37,267 bases of DNA from Microcaldota archaeon (GCA_021809925.1 JAJZJV010000004.1:1-37267); one strand, 5' to 3'. Counted from the stretch's first letter, positions 1 to 9,695 are shown. Notes: a model not told the origin generated them from the sequence alone. Numbers and translations are program-made.

Positions 1-2
1 TC

Positions 3-347
3 ACAACGATGGGAGGAGCCCTCCCCAATGCTTTGTCATCTACACTACACTCTTCTGGAGCGCCAAGCAGCATTATACCATATATATCCTCAATCAGCCC
101 CACAGAAGCCCTATTCTCAGCTCTTCTCGGATATAATCCAGTATCATCAATACTTTCAGGTCTTCCAGAAGTAACAGCAAAACTTTCAGGAAGCATAATA
201 AACAAGATAACGAGCCTGACATTCTTCCCTGAGGCAATAGGCAGTGCATACATGCGGGGATTTAGGGAAGTCGTCATGATATCTGCAATACTTTTAATAA
301 TATCAGCAGTTGTATCTTACTTTAAGAAAAGTGGAAGGAGATCCTGA
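3..347 (+). CDS. C-terminal part of a membrane protein, possibly an MFS drug transporter (5' end outside window)
   Basis: Frame is open to the left edge; hydrophobic C-terminal helix ending FKKSGRRS; family guess is weak. Confidence 0.4.
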   Translation, partial: TTMGGALPNALSSTLHSSGAPSSIIPYISSISPTEALFSALLGYNPVSSILSGLPEVTAKLSGSIINKITSLTFFPEAIGSAYMRGFREVVMISAILLIISAVVSYFKKSGRRS

Positions 348-392
348 GGGCATCGCAATGCAACTTTGTGGGACTATTAGGTTGGTATAAGT

Positions 393-758
393 ATGGCAAA
401 ACGTACGAAAGATTCTGAGATAGCTACAAGGTATGTTTTCCTCTTTTTGGGATTGCTATTGATCCTTGCAACATTTCTAAGCAATTGGTGGGGAGAAGCG
501 GGAATAAGTTCATATCTTATCTATGATGTTGGAGCACTTTTGATATCGATAATAGCTGTGATACTGATAATAATGAATTGGAAGGACCAGAGACTGGATA
601 GCCTTGTCAGGCAGAACGATATCCTGCTGGTTATAGTTGTCATCGGATTGGTAATAGAAGCGATAGGTTTTTACGTCAAGAAGGATACTGCTTATGTCGG
701 CAACAACATCCAGGTAATGTTCGGGCTGATAATGGCAATGGTAAACAGGTACTTATGA
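393..758 (+). CDS. Small multi-TM membrane protein, type A of an A/B paralog array (copy A1)
   Basis: Motifs RYVFxxLxxLxxLATFLxxxWG ... NWxxxxLxxLxRQND ... NRYL shared with ORFs at 1111 and 1816. Confidence 0.85.
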   Translation: MAKRTKDSEIATRYVFLFLGLLLILATFLSNWWGEAGISSYLIYDVGALLISIIAVILIIMNWKDQRLDSLVRQNDILLVIVVIGLVIEAIGFYVKKDTAYVGNNIQVMFGLIMAMVNRYL

Positions 759-767
759 GGGGATTCT

Positions 768-1118
768 TTGAAGAGCATGATTCCAGAGGCGGCACGCCTC
801 AAGATGTGGATGTTTTTCTCTGTTATATTGTTTGTTATAGAGCTTCAGAACATAAATAACAATGTCTTAAATGCGAGTGGGATAATAGACTCGATTGGAG
901 TCGCGATCTTCGTCGCTCTGATAATAATCGCAGTAATGTTTACAAGAAAGAGCAGGAAGAAAGGTACTGTCAGCCTTAGGAACAACCTTATACTCCTCTT
1001 CTCGTTATTGGCATTTCTCTTCGAGATTATAGGAGTGGTGATGAGGACGCAGAACGTCAATTATACGATGGCAGGGATGGCCGCAGTAGTTCTCATGATA
1101 ATAAACAGGTTTGTTTGA
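768..1118 (+). CDS. Small multi-TM membrane protein, type B (copy B1)
   Basis: IPEAARLKMWMFFSVILFVIELQNINNNVLN motif shared with ORFs at 1485 and 2205; TTG start or ATG at 777. Confidence 0.8.
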   Translation: MKSMIPEAARLKMWMFFSVILFVIELQNINNNVLNASGIIDSIGVAIFVALIIIAVMFTRKSRKKGTVSLRNNLILLFSLLAFLFEIIGVVMRTQNVNYTMAGMAAVVLMIINRFV

Positions 1119-1488
1119 TGGTCATATGAAAGGTGTTGGGCTTGAGATTGAGAGAAGGTATGTCTTCTTTTCACTCTCAGTGCTTTTCGTAATAGCTACA
1201 ATCCTCACTGATTTCTGGGGGATAGGTACATCTGATTTTGGCATGCTTGCCGGAGATATCGGGACCCTGCTTATAACCATATTGATAAGTTATTTCATAC
1301 TCATCAACTGGAATGAGAAGAACACAAGGAAACTTTCGCGCCAGAATGATGCAATTGTACTCATGATGGCTATGGCTGTAGCGTTCCAGCTGTACGGCTA
1401 TTACAAGGATCTGAATACGCAATACGCAGTCGGCAATGTCCAGGTGATACTTGGACTTGTCTTAGCAATACTAAACAGGTATGTTTGA
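1111..1488 (+). CDS. Small multi-TM membrane protein, type A (copy A2)
   Basis: RRYVFFSLSVLFVIATILTDFWG ... NWNEKNTRKLSRQNDA ... ILNRYV; overlaps neighbours by a few nt. Confidence 0.85.
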   Translation: MFDGHMKGVGLEIERRYVFFSLSVLFVIATILTDFWGIGTSDFGMLAGDIGTLLITILISYFILINWNEKNTRKLSRQNDAIVLMMAMAVAFQLYGYYKDLNTQYAVGNVQVILGLVLAILNRYV

Positions 1489-1835
1489 TGGGAAGGGGGA
1501 TTTTATCATATAGAGCTGCCAGGAGAGCCATACTCTTCTTCTCGTTCATACTCTTACTGGCACAGGCAGAGGACATTAACGCAGACATACAGAGCCTTGG
1601 GCTTCTTATTGTAGATCTCCTTGTAGCATTATCCCTGCTCTTTGTGGTGGGACTTCTCGCCAAGGCAAAGAAGAAGCCAGAAAGGATCATTATTGATGCG
1701 GTAATAGTATTGCTTGCATTCGGTCTCTCTCTCGAGATTTTTGTGATCTTTGTCATGGATGCGAATATTAATTATCCTGCTGTCGCACTGCTGATGTTCG
1801 CGATGATGATAATAAATGCATTCTTGGGGAGATGA
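1485..1835 (+). CDS. Small multi-TM membrane protein, type B (copy B2)
   Basis: SYRAARRAILFFSFILLLAQAEDINADI aligned with B1/B3. Confidence 0.8.
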   Translation: MMGRGILSYRAARRAILFFSFILLLAQAEDINADIQSLGLLIVDLLVALSLLFVVGLLAKAKKKPERIIIDAVIVLLAFGLSLEIFVIFVMDANINYPAVALLMFAMMIINAFLGR

Positions 1836-2208
1836 ATTGAGTTCTGAAAGGCTTCGGAGGAAAGAGCTTGGCAGGAGATTCATACCTTTCGCCCTCTCGA
1901 TATTTTTCATATGCGCAACTCTTGCGACTGATTTCTGGGGAGAAGGAATTGCAGACCCAATTTCTATCATTGATTATATTGGAACCATGGTTGTGTGTAT
2001 CAGTATAATATATGTGGTTGTAGCCCGATGGAATGATGTCTCGCTGAATAGACTTAAGAGACAAAACAATGTTATCGTTGTACTCCTTCTCGCAAGCTTC
2101 ATGCTACAGCTATACGGATATGTGACAAAGCTCGGCACCACCTACGCAACCAATAACGTGCACATAATTTTCGGCACGGTACTCGCGATATTAAACAGGT
2201 TCGCATGA
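1816..2208 (+). CDS. Small multi-TM membrane protein, type A (copy A3)
   Basis: RRFIPFALSIFFICATLATDFWGEG ... RWNDVSLNRLKRQNN ... ILNRFA. Confidence 0.85.
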   Translation: MHSWGDELSSERLRRKELGRRFIPFALSIFFICATLATDFWGEGIADPISIIDYIGTMVVCISIIYVVVARWNDVSLNRLKRQNNVIVVLLLASFMLQLYGYVTKLGTTYATNNVHIIFGTVLAILNRFA

Positions 2209-2582
2209 TCATGAAGAAGCTTATCCCAGAATATGTCAAGAAACGCGCAATATTATTCTTCTCTGCGATTTTTTTTGTTGTATCGCTGAGCAACATAAAC
2301 TACGACATACTCAACCCATTATATCTTGTGAATGGAATTGGAGGAGCGATCATGTTCTTCTACATAATGCTGATTGTGGCTTTATCAAAGGAAAATGAAG
2401 CTAAGAAAAAGGCAAGGAAGAGAGAGCTCATCATAACGCTTGTGCTGCTTATTGCCCTGGTGTATTATGTCTCTGAGATAGTAGTAAGAACGCTTGTGCT
2501 GCGCATACCTTACGATGCTTCCCAGTCTTATGCGGCTGCAGTCATAATGCTTATGATAATGATAGTTATTGCCAATATATGA
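2205..2582 (+). CDS. Small multi-TM membrane protein, type B (copy B3)
   Basis: LIPEYVKKRAILFFSAIFFVVSLSNINYDILNP aligned with B1/B2. Confidence 0.8.
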   Translation: MIMKKLIPEYVKKRAILFFSAIFFVVSLSNINYDILNPLYLVNGIGGAIMFFYIMLIVALSKENEAKKKARKRELIITLVLLIALVYYVSEIVVRTLVLRIPYDASQSYAAAVIMLMIMIVIANI

Positions 2583-2583
2583 A

Positions 2584-3177
2584 TTATCTGCTTTTCCTTA
2601 TTGTTCCATTCTTTGCAAGCATTGCTGAACCGATCACTCCTGCCCAGAGAAGAAGAGGATATATTGCCATACGCTCCATGCCGCCATTGCCTATTCCGAG
2701 GTATGTTCCTGTTATGAAAAACAGGAGGCCGGTGAGGCTTGTGATGCCTGTGGCTATGCTGTAATATGCAAGCGGCTTGCCCAAGTTCCTGGAAAGGATT
2801 ATTGCAGCCATTGCGCCGAAAGTCAGGGCTATGCCAGAGAAGAGTACATGTAGCGATCCAAAGTACTCTGTGACTATCCCTATCGCACATGTTCCTATCC
2901 CTGCTATAGAAAGGATGAGGGGAAAAAGAATGCTTCTCATCTTTTTGTATATGAAGTATGAAGCGATGATCCCTGCAATGCCATACGTGATTATTGAGAG
3001 ATTGAACAGGCCTGAGAAGTTGCCCACGCCGAGATCGCTCACTGGCATTTGCAAGACACTGTATCCCGGATTAAGCAGTTCTGTTATTGCAATTGCAAGA
3101 AGGAATTGCACAGAGCCTATGAAAAATGCTGCGCCTCCGAGCTTCTCATAAAATCTTTCAGCGATCATTTTATCCAC
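2584..3177 (-). CDS. DUF998-like polytopic membrane protein
   Basis: Multi-TM with N-terminal GYSVLQMPVSDLGVG-type motif typical of DUF998. Confidence 0.65.
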   Translation of the reverse strand: MDKMIAERFYEKLGGAAFFIGSVQFLLAIAITELLNPGYSVLQMPVSDLGVGNFSGLFNLSIITYGIAGIIASYFIYKKMRSILFPLILSIAGIGTCAIGIVTEYFGSLHVLFSGIALTFGAMAAIILSRNLGKPLAYYSIATGITSLTGLLFFITGTYLGIGNGGMERMAIYPLLLWAGVIGSAMLAKNGTIRKSR

Positions 3178-3248
3178 GCATTATTACATATCGGCTGCCA
3201 ATTTTTAGAACTATGCTGCACCCGAATCATTTTATTCTTTGAGAGGCA

Positions 3249-4421
3249 TTGATTATTATGCGAGATGAGAGTTCTGACAAGATGATCTCTTCCCTGATAA
3301 GGGATTATTACAGGAGAGCAGTCATTGATGTTGACCATGTTGATAAGAGAGAATTTGCTTACGGAACGTTTGAGTCAAAGATAAAGGTGAGGCATCTTTC
3401 ATTCGGGAGCATTCGGGAACTATCAAGATATCTTGTAGATAATGCTCCACCATATCTCTCTTATTCCTCTGCATACTATGAATTTCCTGCAGGAAGGCCG
3501 ATGGAAAAAAAGAACTGGCGGGGATCCGAACTTGTATTTGATCTTGATGCTACAGATATGGATATTCCTTGTAAGAAAGAGCACAGTAAGGGATGGATAT
3601 GCAAGATTTGCCTTGAGGCAGTGAAAGGCGAAGCGATAAAATTAATAGAAGACTTCCTGATCCCAGATTTTGGATTCTCAGAGAGCGAGATGATAATAAA
3701 TTTTAGCGGGAACAGGGGATACCACATACATATAAATAAAGAGGACGTACTAGGCCTTGATAAGAATGAACGAAAACAGATAAGCGATTACATATCTGGA
3801 AATGGAATTGATTCAGAAGAGATCTTTCCAGATTCAGGAAAGAGGGGGAAGAGGCTTATAGGGCCGAGGCCAGAGGAGAAAGGGTGGCCTGGAAAGATAG
3901 CCAAGAACTTCGTATCGAAGCTCAATAAAGGACCGGAGGCGATGCAGGCTCTCGGGATGAGCAAGCAGATGGCCGAGAAGCTTTACAAAAACAGATCGCT
4001 CGTTGAGATGGGCATACGCTCCGGGAACTGGGATATGATAAGCATAAAGAACAAGTCGGAATTTTGGAAGGATGTGCTTAAGAAAGAGGCAGTCATACAA
4101 AGTGATAGGATAGACGGAAATGTGACAAATGACACCTCGCACCTCATAAGACTTCCAAATACAATACATGGAGAGACGGGGCTCATAGCTAAAAAGGTAG
4201 GCTCTTTGTCTGAGCTGCATAAATTTGACCCAATGAAGGATGCGATAGCATTCGAGAAAGGAGAGCTCAGAGTCTGTGCGAATGCAGAACATGAACTCGA
4301 GATAAAAGGAGAGGTATTCGGACCGTACAGAGGCGAGGAAGTTGTACTGCCCGTATATGCCGCAACATATCTATATTTAAAAGGTTTGGCACATATAATT
4401 AATTCAACAGATATTTCATAA
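3249..4421 (+). CDS. priS: DNA primase small (catalytic) subunit PriS
   Basis: YYEFPAGRPM...WRGSELVFDLDATDMD, FSGNRGYHIHI, cysteine motif, DTSHLIRLPNTIHGETG. Confidence 0.95.
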   Translation: MIIMRDESSDKMISSLIRDYYRRAVIDVDHVDKREFAYGTFESKIKVRHLSFGSIRELSRYLVDNAPPYLSYSSAYYEFPAGRPMEKKNWRGSELVFDLDATDMDIPCKKEHSKGWICKICLEAVKGEAIKLIEDFLIPDFGFSESEMIINFSGNRGYHIHINKEDVLGLDKNERKQISDYISGNGIDSEEIFPDSGKRGKRLIGPRPEEKGWPGKIAKNFVSKLNKGPEAMQALGMSKQMAEKLYKNRSLVEMGIRSGNWDMISIKNKSEFWKDVLKKEAVIQSDRIDGNVTNDTSHLIRLPNTIHGETGLIAKKVGSLSELHKFDPMKDAIAFEKGELRVCANAEHELEIKGEVFGPYRGEEVVLPVYAATYLYLKGLAHIINSTDIS

Positions 4422-4452
4422 AGGTTAGAATTAGGGTCAAGTCCTTTAACCA

Positions 4453-5046
4453 ATGAACTGGTGCTTACAGATGGGCGCATATAAATATATAACGAAGACA
4501 TTCCAAGACGAATACAAGGAGAGAAGCAATCTGCTTAGAGAGAGGATAGCTTCCTGGAGAAGAGAGTCTCCAGTTACTAGAATTGAGAGGCCAACAAATG
4601 TGGCAAGGGCAAGAGAACTGGGATACAAGGCAAAACAGGGAGTTGTAATTGTAAGAGTCAGAGTCAGAAGAGGACTGAGGAAAAGAGAGAAGCCGGCAGG
4701 AGGAAGAAAGCCTTCGAATAATGGAAGATTCTTCGCGTATACAAAATCATTGCAGTCGATGGCAGAGGAAAGAGCCGCGGCAAGATTCACAAATTGCGAG
4801 GTGCTGAACTCATATTTTGTAGGAGAAGACGGAAAATACAAGTTCTTCGAGGCAATAATGCTGGATAGAGACCATGGATCAATCAAAAACGATCCAATTT
4901 ATTCAGGAATAGCCGGAAGCAGGAGAAGAGTATTCAGAGGATTGACAAGCTCCGGAAAGAAGCACAGAGGATTGCTTCATGACGGATTCGGAACAAATAA
5001 GAACAGGCCTAGCATAAGGTCGAAACGCAGAGGAATAAGAGCATAA
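4453..5046 (+). CDS. rpl15e: Ribosomal protein L15e
   Basis: MGAYKYI...RERIASWRRE...RPTNVARARELGYKAKQG...GRFFAYTKSLQ. Confidence 0.95.
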   Translation: MNWCLQMGAYKYITKTFQDEYKERSNLLRERIASWRRESPVTRIERPTNVARARELGYKAKQGVVIVRVRVRRGLRKREKPAGGRKPSNNGRFFAYTKSLQSMAEERAAARFTNCEVLNSYFVGEDGKYKFFEAIMLDRDHGSIKNDPIYSGIAGSRRRVFRGLTSSGKKHRGLLHDGFGTNKNRPSIRSKRRGIRA

Positions 5047-5114
5047 TAAAAAATGTCATCTATAATCCTCTCAATACAGCGATAGAAATATAAATATATA
5101 TTAACAAAGATTAT

Positions 5115-5210
5115 CTTAACTTTTCATTGAGGTTTATGCGTGCTTTCATGCTTTCGGGCATGATGCAACGTGTTTTATGTTAAGTTTTGCCCATGTTTAT
5201 GGGCATTCAT
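5115..5210 (+). promoter_or_regulatory. Candidate structured 5' leader upstream of rpl3
   Basis: Hairpin CATGC-TTTCGG-GCATG (5147-5162), hairpin GCCCAT-GTTT-ATGGGC (5189-5204), possible enclosing pair CTTAAC (5115-5120)/GTTAAG (5179-5184). Confidence 0.4.
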
Positions 5211-5226
5211 TTAGTAGTGTACGAAT

Positions 5227-6177
5227 ATGAGACATGGCTCGCTTGGATTTTGGCAGCATAGAAGGGCTAAGAGGCAGTTGCCCAGGGTTAGAAGTTATTC
5301 ACTAGTGGACGGACCGTCATTTCTCGGCTTCGTTGCTTTTAAGGCAGGCATGACACACATAACAATGACAGATGATAGTGAATCACCATCAAAGGGAAGC
5401 GAGATTGCCAGGGCAGCAACTGTACTAGAGATACCTAAGGTCCTTATTTATGGGATACGGGCTTACAAGAAATCTTATGTTTACAATGAGCCGTTTTTAG
5501 AGGTTTATGATGGCAATGCGGCAAAGGCTGTCGGAATAAAAGCTGTGAAGAACACAGACATTGCGGCATTCAAGAAAAAGGCTAATGAATTTGAAGACAT
5601 TAGGGCCTTGGCATTCTTCGATGCGAAGAGTGTGGGAAGCTCCAACAAGAGAGTAATGAGATTTGAGATACCAATAGGAGGAAGCGAGACGCAGGCAAAG
5701 ATGGCTTTTGTTGAGAATTGGTTGGGAAAAGAACTAAAGATAAGCGATATCTTAAAAAGCGGAGAGTATATTGACGTTATCGGCATTACAAAGGGGAAAG
5801 GGTGGGCAGGAGCCATAAAAAGATTTGGTGTAGCAAAACAGCCTAGAAAAGCAACAGGAAGGATAAGGCACGTTGGAGCTCTTGGTCCATTCACCCCACA
5901 TAAGGTAATATTCAGCGTACCACAGGCAGGTCACCTTGGATACAATTATAGAACAGAGCTTAACAAGATGGTACTTAAGCTGGGCCACTCAAATGCTGCT
6001 TCAGAGATTAATCCGAAAGGAGGCTACCCAAATTATGGTGTAGTGAAAAGCGATTATATAATAGTGGATGGTTCTGTTCCGGGACCAGCAAAGAGGCTTC
6101 TCAGGATAAGGAAGGCTATGAGAAAGAAGGCATCTGGAGAGCCTCAGATAATCTATACATCTCTTGAATCAAAGTGA
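5227..6177 (+). CDS. rpl3: Ribosomal protein L3
   Basis: MRHGSLGFWQHRRAKRQLPRVRS..., GVTKGKGW-like ITKGKGWAGAIKRFGV. Confidence 0.96.
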   Translation: MRHGSLGFWQHRRAKRQLPRVRSYSLVDGPSFLGFVAFKAGMTHITMTDDSESPSKGSEIARAATVLEIPKVLIYGIRAYKKSYVYNEPFLEVYDGNAAKAVGIKAVKNTDIAAFKKKANEFEDIRALAFFDAKSVGSSNKRVMRFEIPIGGSETQAKMAFVENWLGKELKISDILKSGEYIDVIGITKGKGWAGAIKRFGVAKQPRKATGRIRHVGALGPFTPHKVIFSVPQAGHLGYNYRTELNKMVLKLGHSNAASEINPKGGYPNYGVVKSDYIIVDGSVPGPAKRLLRIRKAMRKKASGEPQIIYTSLESK

Positions 6178-7001
6178 GTTTTATGGAAGCAAATGTTTAT
6201 TCATTAAACGGAGAGAAGGCAGGAAAGAGAGCACTGCCTGGCGTATTCTCAGGCAAGTTCAGAAAGGATATCGTGAGAAGAGCGCTGCTCTCTGAACAGA
6301 GCTCTAAGCGCCAGCCGCAAGCTCATTATGTCATGGCAGGGCTCCAGACAACAGCAACATACGTTGGAACGTATGGAGGATACAGGCACTTGAGGCATAT
6401 GGGAGTCTCTGCAAACCCAAGGCAGAAACTTGCAGGAGGAGGAATGGGAGATGTAAGAAGGATACCTTCAAGCGTTAAGGGAAGAAGGGCACACCCGCAC
6501 AAGCTTGAGAAAAGGATTGAAGAGAGAATCAATAAGAAAGAATACATTAAGGCTCTCGAATCTGCAATAGCGGCAAGTACTGATGAAAAGGTGATAAGTG
6601 CAAGGCACGTCTTTGAGAAGAGAGAGATGCCAATAATAATTGAAAATAAGCTTGAAGAGGTCTCTAAGACAAGCGAGTTATTGAAGATCTTAAACAAGAT
6701 GGGACTTTCAGAAGACCTTAATAGATCACACAAGCCAAGGCTTAGTAGGGGCTTGAAAAGGGCCGCGAAGGCAAGGCATTTCAGAAACAGCGTATTGATA
6801 CTTGTAAAGAATGACGAGAAGATAGGGAAGGCTGGAAGGAATATTCCAGGAGTGGATGTCTGCAGCATCAGCAAGCTTTGCATAGAAAAGCTCTCACCTG
6901 GCGCTGAGCCGAGGATGATACTCTGGAGCGATGGTGCAGTATCTGAAATAGAGAAGGGAATAGAAGAAAGCAGCAATGCTGCTGGAAACCTCTTTAAGTG
7001 A
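6174..7001 (+). CDS. rpl4: Ribosomal protein L4 (L4e/L1e)
   Basis: Position after L3; LPGVFSGKFRKDIVRRAL, AYVGTYGG-type region, GVRRIPSSVKGRRAHPHK. Confidence 0.95.
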   Translation: MSFMEANVYSLNGEKAGKRALPGVFSGKFRKDIVRRALLSEQSSKRQPQAHYVMAGLQTTATYVGTYGGYRHLRHMGVSANPRQKLAGGGMGDVRRIPSSVKGRRAHPHKLEKRIEERINKKEYIKALESAIAASTDEKVISARHVFEKREMPIIIENKLEEVSKTSELLKILNKMGLSEDLNRSHKPRLSRGLKRAAKARHFRNSVLILVKNDEKIGKAGRNIPGVDVCSISKLCIEKLSPGAEPRMILWSDGAVSEIEKGIEESSNAAGNLFK

Positions 7002-7258
7002 TATTCATGAATACATTGATGTATCCTATAGCGACTGAAAAAGCCCTTGGAATGGTTGACAGAGACAATGTAATAATATATGTTGTCGACTTCAGGGCCC
7101 AGAAAGTAGATATTTTGAAAGAATTTGAAGCTGTATTCAAGGTGAAGGTTGAGAAGATCAATACAGCCATAACATCAAAGAACACGAAGCGCGCTTACAT
7201 TAAATTAAAGAAGGATTTCAAGGCTTCAGATATAGCCAGAAAGCTAAAGCTGGTATGA
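6998..7258 (+). CDS. rpl23: Ribosomal protein L23
   Basis: MYPIATEKAL...FKVKVEKINTAITSKNTKRAYIKLK. Confidence 0.95.
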   Translation: MIFMNTLMYPIATEKALGMVDRDNVIIYVVDFRAQKVDILKEFEAVFKVKVEKINTAITSKNTKRAYIKLKKDFKASDIARKLKLV

Positions 7259-7270
7259 GCGGTGTGAATA

Positions 7271-7987
7271 ATGGGAAAGAAATTAAGGCAACAGAGAAGA
7301 GGAAAAGGCTCCAATACATATAGGAGGCCGCCAAGCAAATTAAAGCTTGATGTCAGGTTTAACAAAGATACTGGAAGCAAGATTTATGGAGAAGTGATAG
7401 AGTTCGTTGACGATCCTGTAAGGACAGCGCCTCTCATGAGGGTTAGATACGACGACAATTCCGAGAATATGCTCATAGCTCCTGAAGGGATGAAGGTAGG
7501 TGACAGGATACAGGAAGGGGAGAATGCTGAGCTCGCGCTTGGCAGCGTCATGTACTTAAAGAATATACCTGAAGGAAGCATAATATACAACATAGAAGTG
7601 ACTCCTGGAGACGGAGGGAAGCTTGCAAGGACAGCAGGAAGCTATGCAACAGTCAAATCTCACATAGGAGATAAGGTAAGTATAACGCTTCCGTCAAAGC
7701 AGTCTGTTGACATTGACGGAGATTGCAGGGCTGAGATAGGAGCTGTTGCCGGAGGCGGATACACAACTCAGCCAATAATGAAAGCTGGAAAGAACCATCA
7801 TATTAAACATGCAAGAAACATGATGTGGCCTAGAATAAGAGGAGTTAAATCAAACCCTGTAGACCACCCATTCGGAGGCAAGCAGCACCATAAAGGAACT
7901 TCAAGCATGGTATCGAGAAATGCTCCTCCAGGTGCAAAGGTTGGGCATCTTGCTGCTAGAAGAGTAGGTAGGAAGAAGAGAGGTTAA
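7271..7987 (+). CDS. rpl2: Ribosomal protein L2
   Basis: KNIPEGSIIYNIEVTPGDGGKLARTAGSYA; VDHPFGGKQHHKGTSSMVSRNAPPGAKVGHLAARRVGRKKR. Confidence 0.97.
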   Translation: MGKKLRQQRRGKGSNTYRRPPSKLKLDVRFNKDTGSKIYGEVIEFVDDPVRTAPLMRVRYDDNSENMLIAPEGMKVGDRIQEGENAELALGSVMYLKNIPEGSIIYNIEVTPGDGGKLARTAGSYATVKSHIGDKVSITLPSKQSVDIDGDCRAEIGAVAGGGYTTQPIMKAGKNHHIKHARNMMWPRIRGVKSNPVDHPFGGKQHHKGTSSMVSRNAPPGAKVGHLAARRVGRKKRG

Positions 7988-7991
7988 TTGT

Positions 7992-8384
7992 ATGCCACGA
8001 ATATTTTCATTTAGAGGAAAGACAATAGAGGATCTTCAGAGCATGAAGATCGATGATTTTGTGATGCTCCTAAACTCAAGAGAGAGAAGGTCTTTCAAGA
8101 GGCAGGGAATGGATTACAAGAGATTAGTCGCAAAGGCAGATAAGATAAAGAAGTCAGGAAGCGAAAAGATTGTCAGAACAAGAACAAGAGAGGCTGTCAT
8201 TCTGCCATCGTGGGTTGGAATGAAATTCGGAGTGCATAATGGAAAGGAGTTCAAGGAGCTTCTAATTGCTCCAGAGATGCTAGGACACAGGCTAGGCGAG
8301 TTCGTCTTCCCGATAAAGCACGTAGTACATTCTGCTCCAGGAATAAGGGCAACGAGAGGAAGCAAGTTCCTTGCGGTGAAGTAG
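7992..8384 (+). CDS. rps19: Ribosomal protein S19
   Basis: FSFRGKTIEDLQ..., VRTRTREAVILPSWVGMKFGVHNGKEF. Confidence 0.95.
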   Translation: MPRIFSFRGKTIEDLQSMKIDDFVMLLNSRERRSFKRQGMDYKRLVAKADKIKKSGSEKIVRTRTREAVILPSWVGMKFGVHNGKEFKELLIAPEMLGHRLGEFVFPIKHVVHSAPGIRATRGSKFLAVK

Positions 8385-9026
8385 ATGAGATATTCAAACG
8401 AATTGGTTTTGCAGCTTCCGCGCGCTATGCGCTACGACATCAATGCCAGCTACAAGGATCTTGGGGCTGTCTGTGATGCTATAAGATATAAGAGAGCTGA
8501 CGAAGCTCTTAGGATAATAGACAATATCATCTCAATGTCCATGCCAATAGAATTCAAGAAGCACAATAAACATATGGGCTCAAGGCATGAGCTTGGCGGA
8601 AAAAAGGGAGCTTACCCTAAAAAGGCAGCTAAGGAAATAAAGGTCGTGCTTGTTAACGCCATTGCTAACGCGAGGAATGCCGGGCTTGGTGGAGATGATA
8701 TGTTCATAGTGCACGCTACTGCAAACAAGACAAGGATAGAGAGAAGAAGGCCTTCGAAAGGAACGCTTGCGTGGGGCCGAGGAACGTATGGATTCCCATC
8801 GCCGATGCACAGCGACCTTGAGTATGCGAAGGTTGAGATCGCTCTCGCTAACGGCGATGAGAAAGAGCTCTCGAAGAATATGAGGTACTTCATCAAGAAG
8901 GGCGCTGAAAAGAGGAAGGGAGAGAAGAAAGAGGGCCAGAAGAAGCCAATTAAGAAGGAATCTGCAAAGAAGGGAGAGAAGAAAGAGGCAAAGGCTGAGA
9001 AGAAAGGAGAAAATGTCGGTGAATAA
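8385..9026 (+). CDS. rpl22: Ribosomal protein L22 with Lys/Glu-rich C-terminal tail
   Basis: Gene order, HELGGKKGAYPKKAAKEIKVVLVNAIANARNAGL; tail KKEGQKKPIKKESAKKGEKKEAKAEKKG. Confidence 0.94.
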   Translation: MRYSNELVLQLPRAMRYDINASYKDLGAVCDAIRYKRADEALRIIDNIISMSMPIEFKKHNKHMGSRHELGGKKGAYPKKAAKEIKVVLVNAIANARNAGLGGDDMFIVHATANKTRIERRRPSKGTLAWGRGTYGFPSPMHSDLEYAKVEIALANGDEKELSKNMRYFIKKGAEKRKGEKKEGQKKPIKKESAKKGEKKEAKAEKKGENVGE

Positions 9027-9653
9027 ATGGTAGTGGAGAGAAGATTCATAGAAGACTTGATGATAAAGAATAACATTTCAAAATATCTTGAGAAGGAGCT
9101 TAGCAGGGCAGGCTTCTCAAGAGTTGAGATTCAGAAAACTCCAGTCATAACGAGGATAACAACATATGTCACAAATCCAGGAAGAGTCATTGGCAGGGGA
9201 GGAGAGACAATCAATGCCCTGACAGAGACCATGAAAAAGAAGTTTGGTGTTGAGAATCCTCAGATCAGCGTTGCTGAAGTAAAGAATCCAAAGCTTGAGC
9301 CTATGCTTGTAGGCAAGTATATAGCTAACTCTTTAGAGAGAGGCATGAATGCAAGAAGGCTTCTTCACTCAGCAATAAAGGATATTATGAACAATGGAGC
9401 TCTTGGGGCAGAGATAATTGCTCAGGGAAAGCTTGCTGCGAAGGGAGCAAGGGCAAAGTCGATAAAAGTTAGGCTTGGATATCTGCCAAAAGCAGGAGAT
9501 GTAACAAAGCTTGTTGATGAAGCCAAGATTGCTGCATATCCAAAGTACGGGGCAATAGGGGTAGTAGTAAGGATCGTGCAACCTGGAACAAAGTTCCCTG
9601 ACAGAGAACTTAAGAAGATAGAATTGCCAAAGAACATAGCAGCCTCCAAGTAA
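9027..9653 (+). CDS. rps3: Ribosomal protein S3
   Basis: VVERRFIEDLMIKNNISKYLEKELSRAGFS; PGRVIGRGGETI KH motif. Confidence 0.96.
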   Translation: MVVERRFIEDLMIKNNISKYLEKELSRAGFSRVEIQKTPVITRITTYVTNPGRVIGRGGETINALTETMKKKFGVENPQISVAEVKNPKLEPMLVGKYIANSLERGMNARRLLHSAIKDIMNNGALGAEIIAQGKLAAKGARAKSIKVRLGYLPKAGDVTKLVDEAKIAAYPKYGAIGVVVRIVQPGTKFPDRELKKIELPKNIAASK

Positions 9654-9695
9654 CCAAGAAGGTATTTATATCAAATTGTGTAAAAGGTTTTATAA

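Noticed and set aside
845-1970. Long antisense ORFs (845-1060, 1370-1756, 1629-1970 and similar across the window)
   Set aside because: They overlap strongly supported paralogous or ribosomal genes on the other strand and show no family motifs; treated as shadow ORFs.
5161-5175. C/D box sRNA suggested by ATGATG near 5162
   Set aside because: No convincing D box or C'/D' pair at proper spacing; the hairpin leader is a better description.
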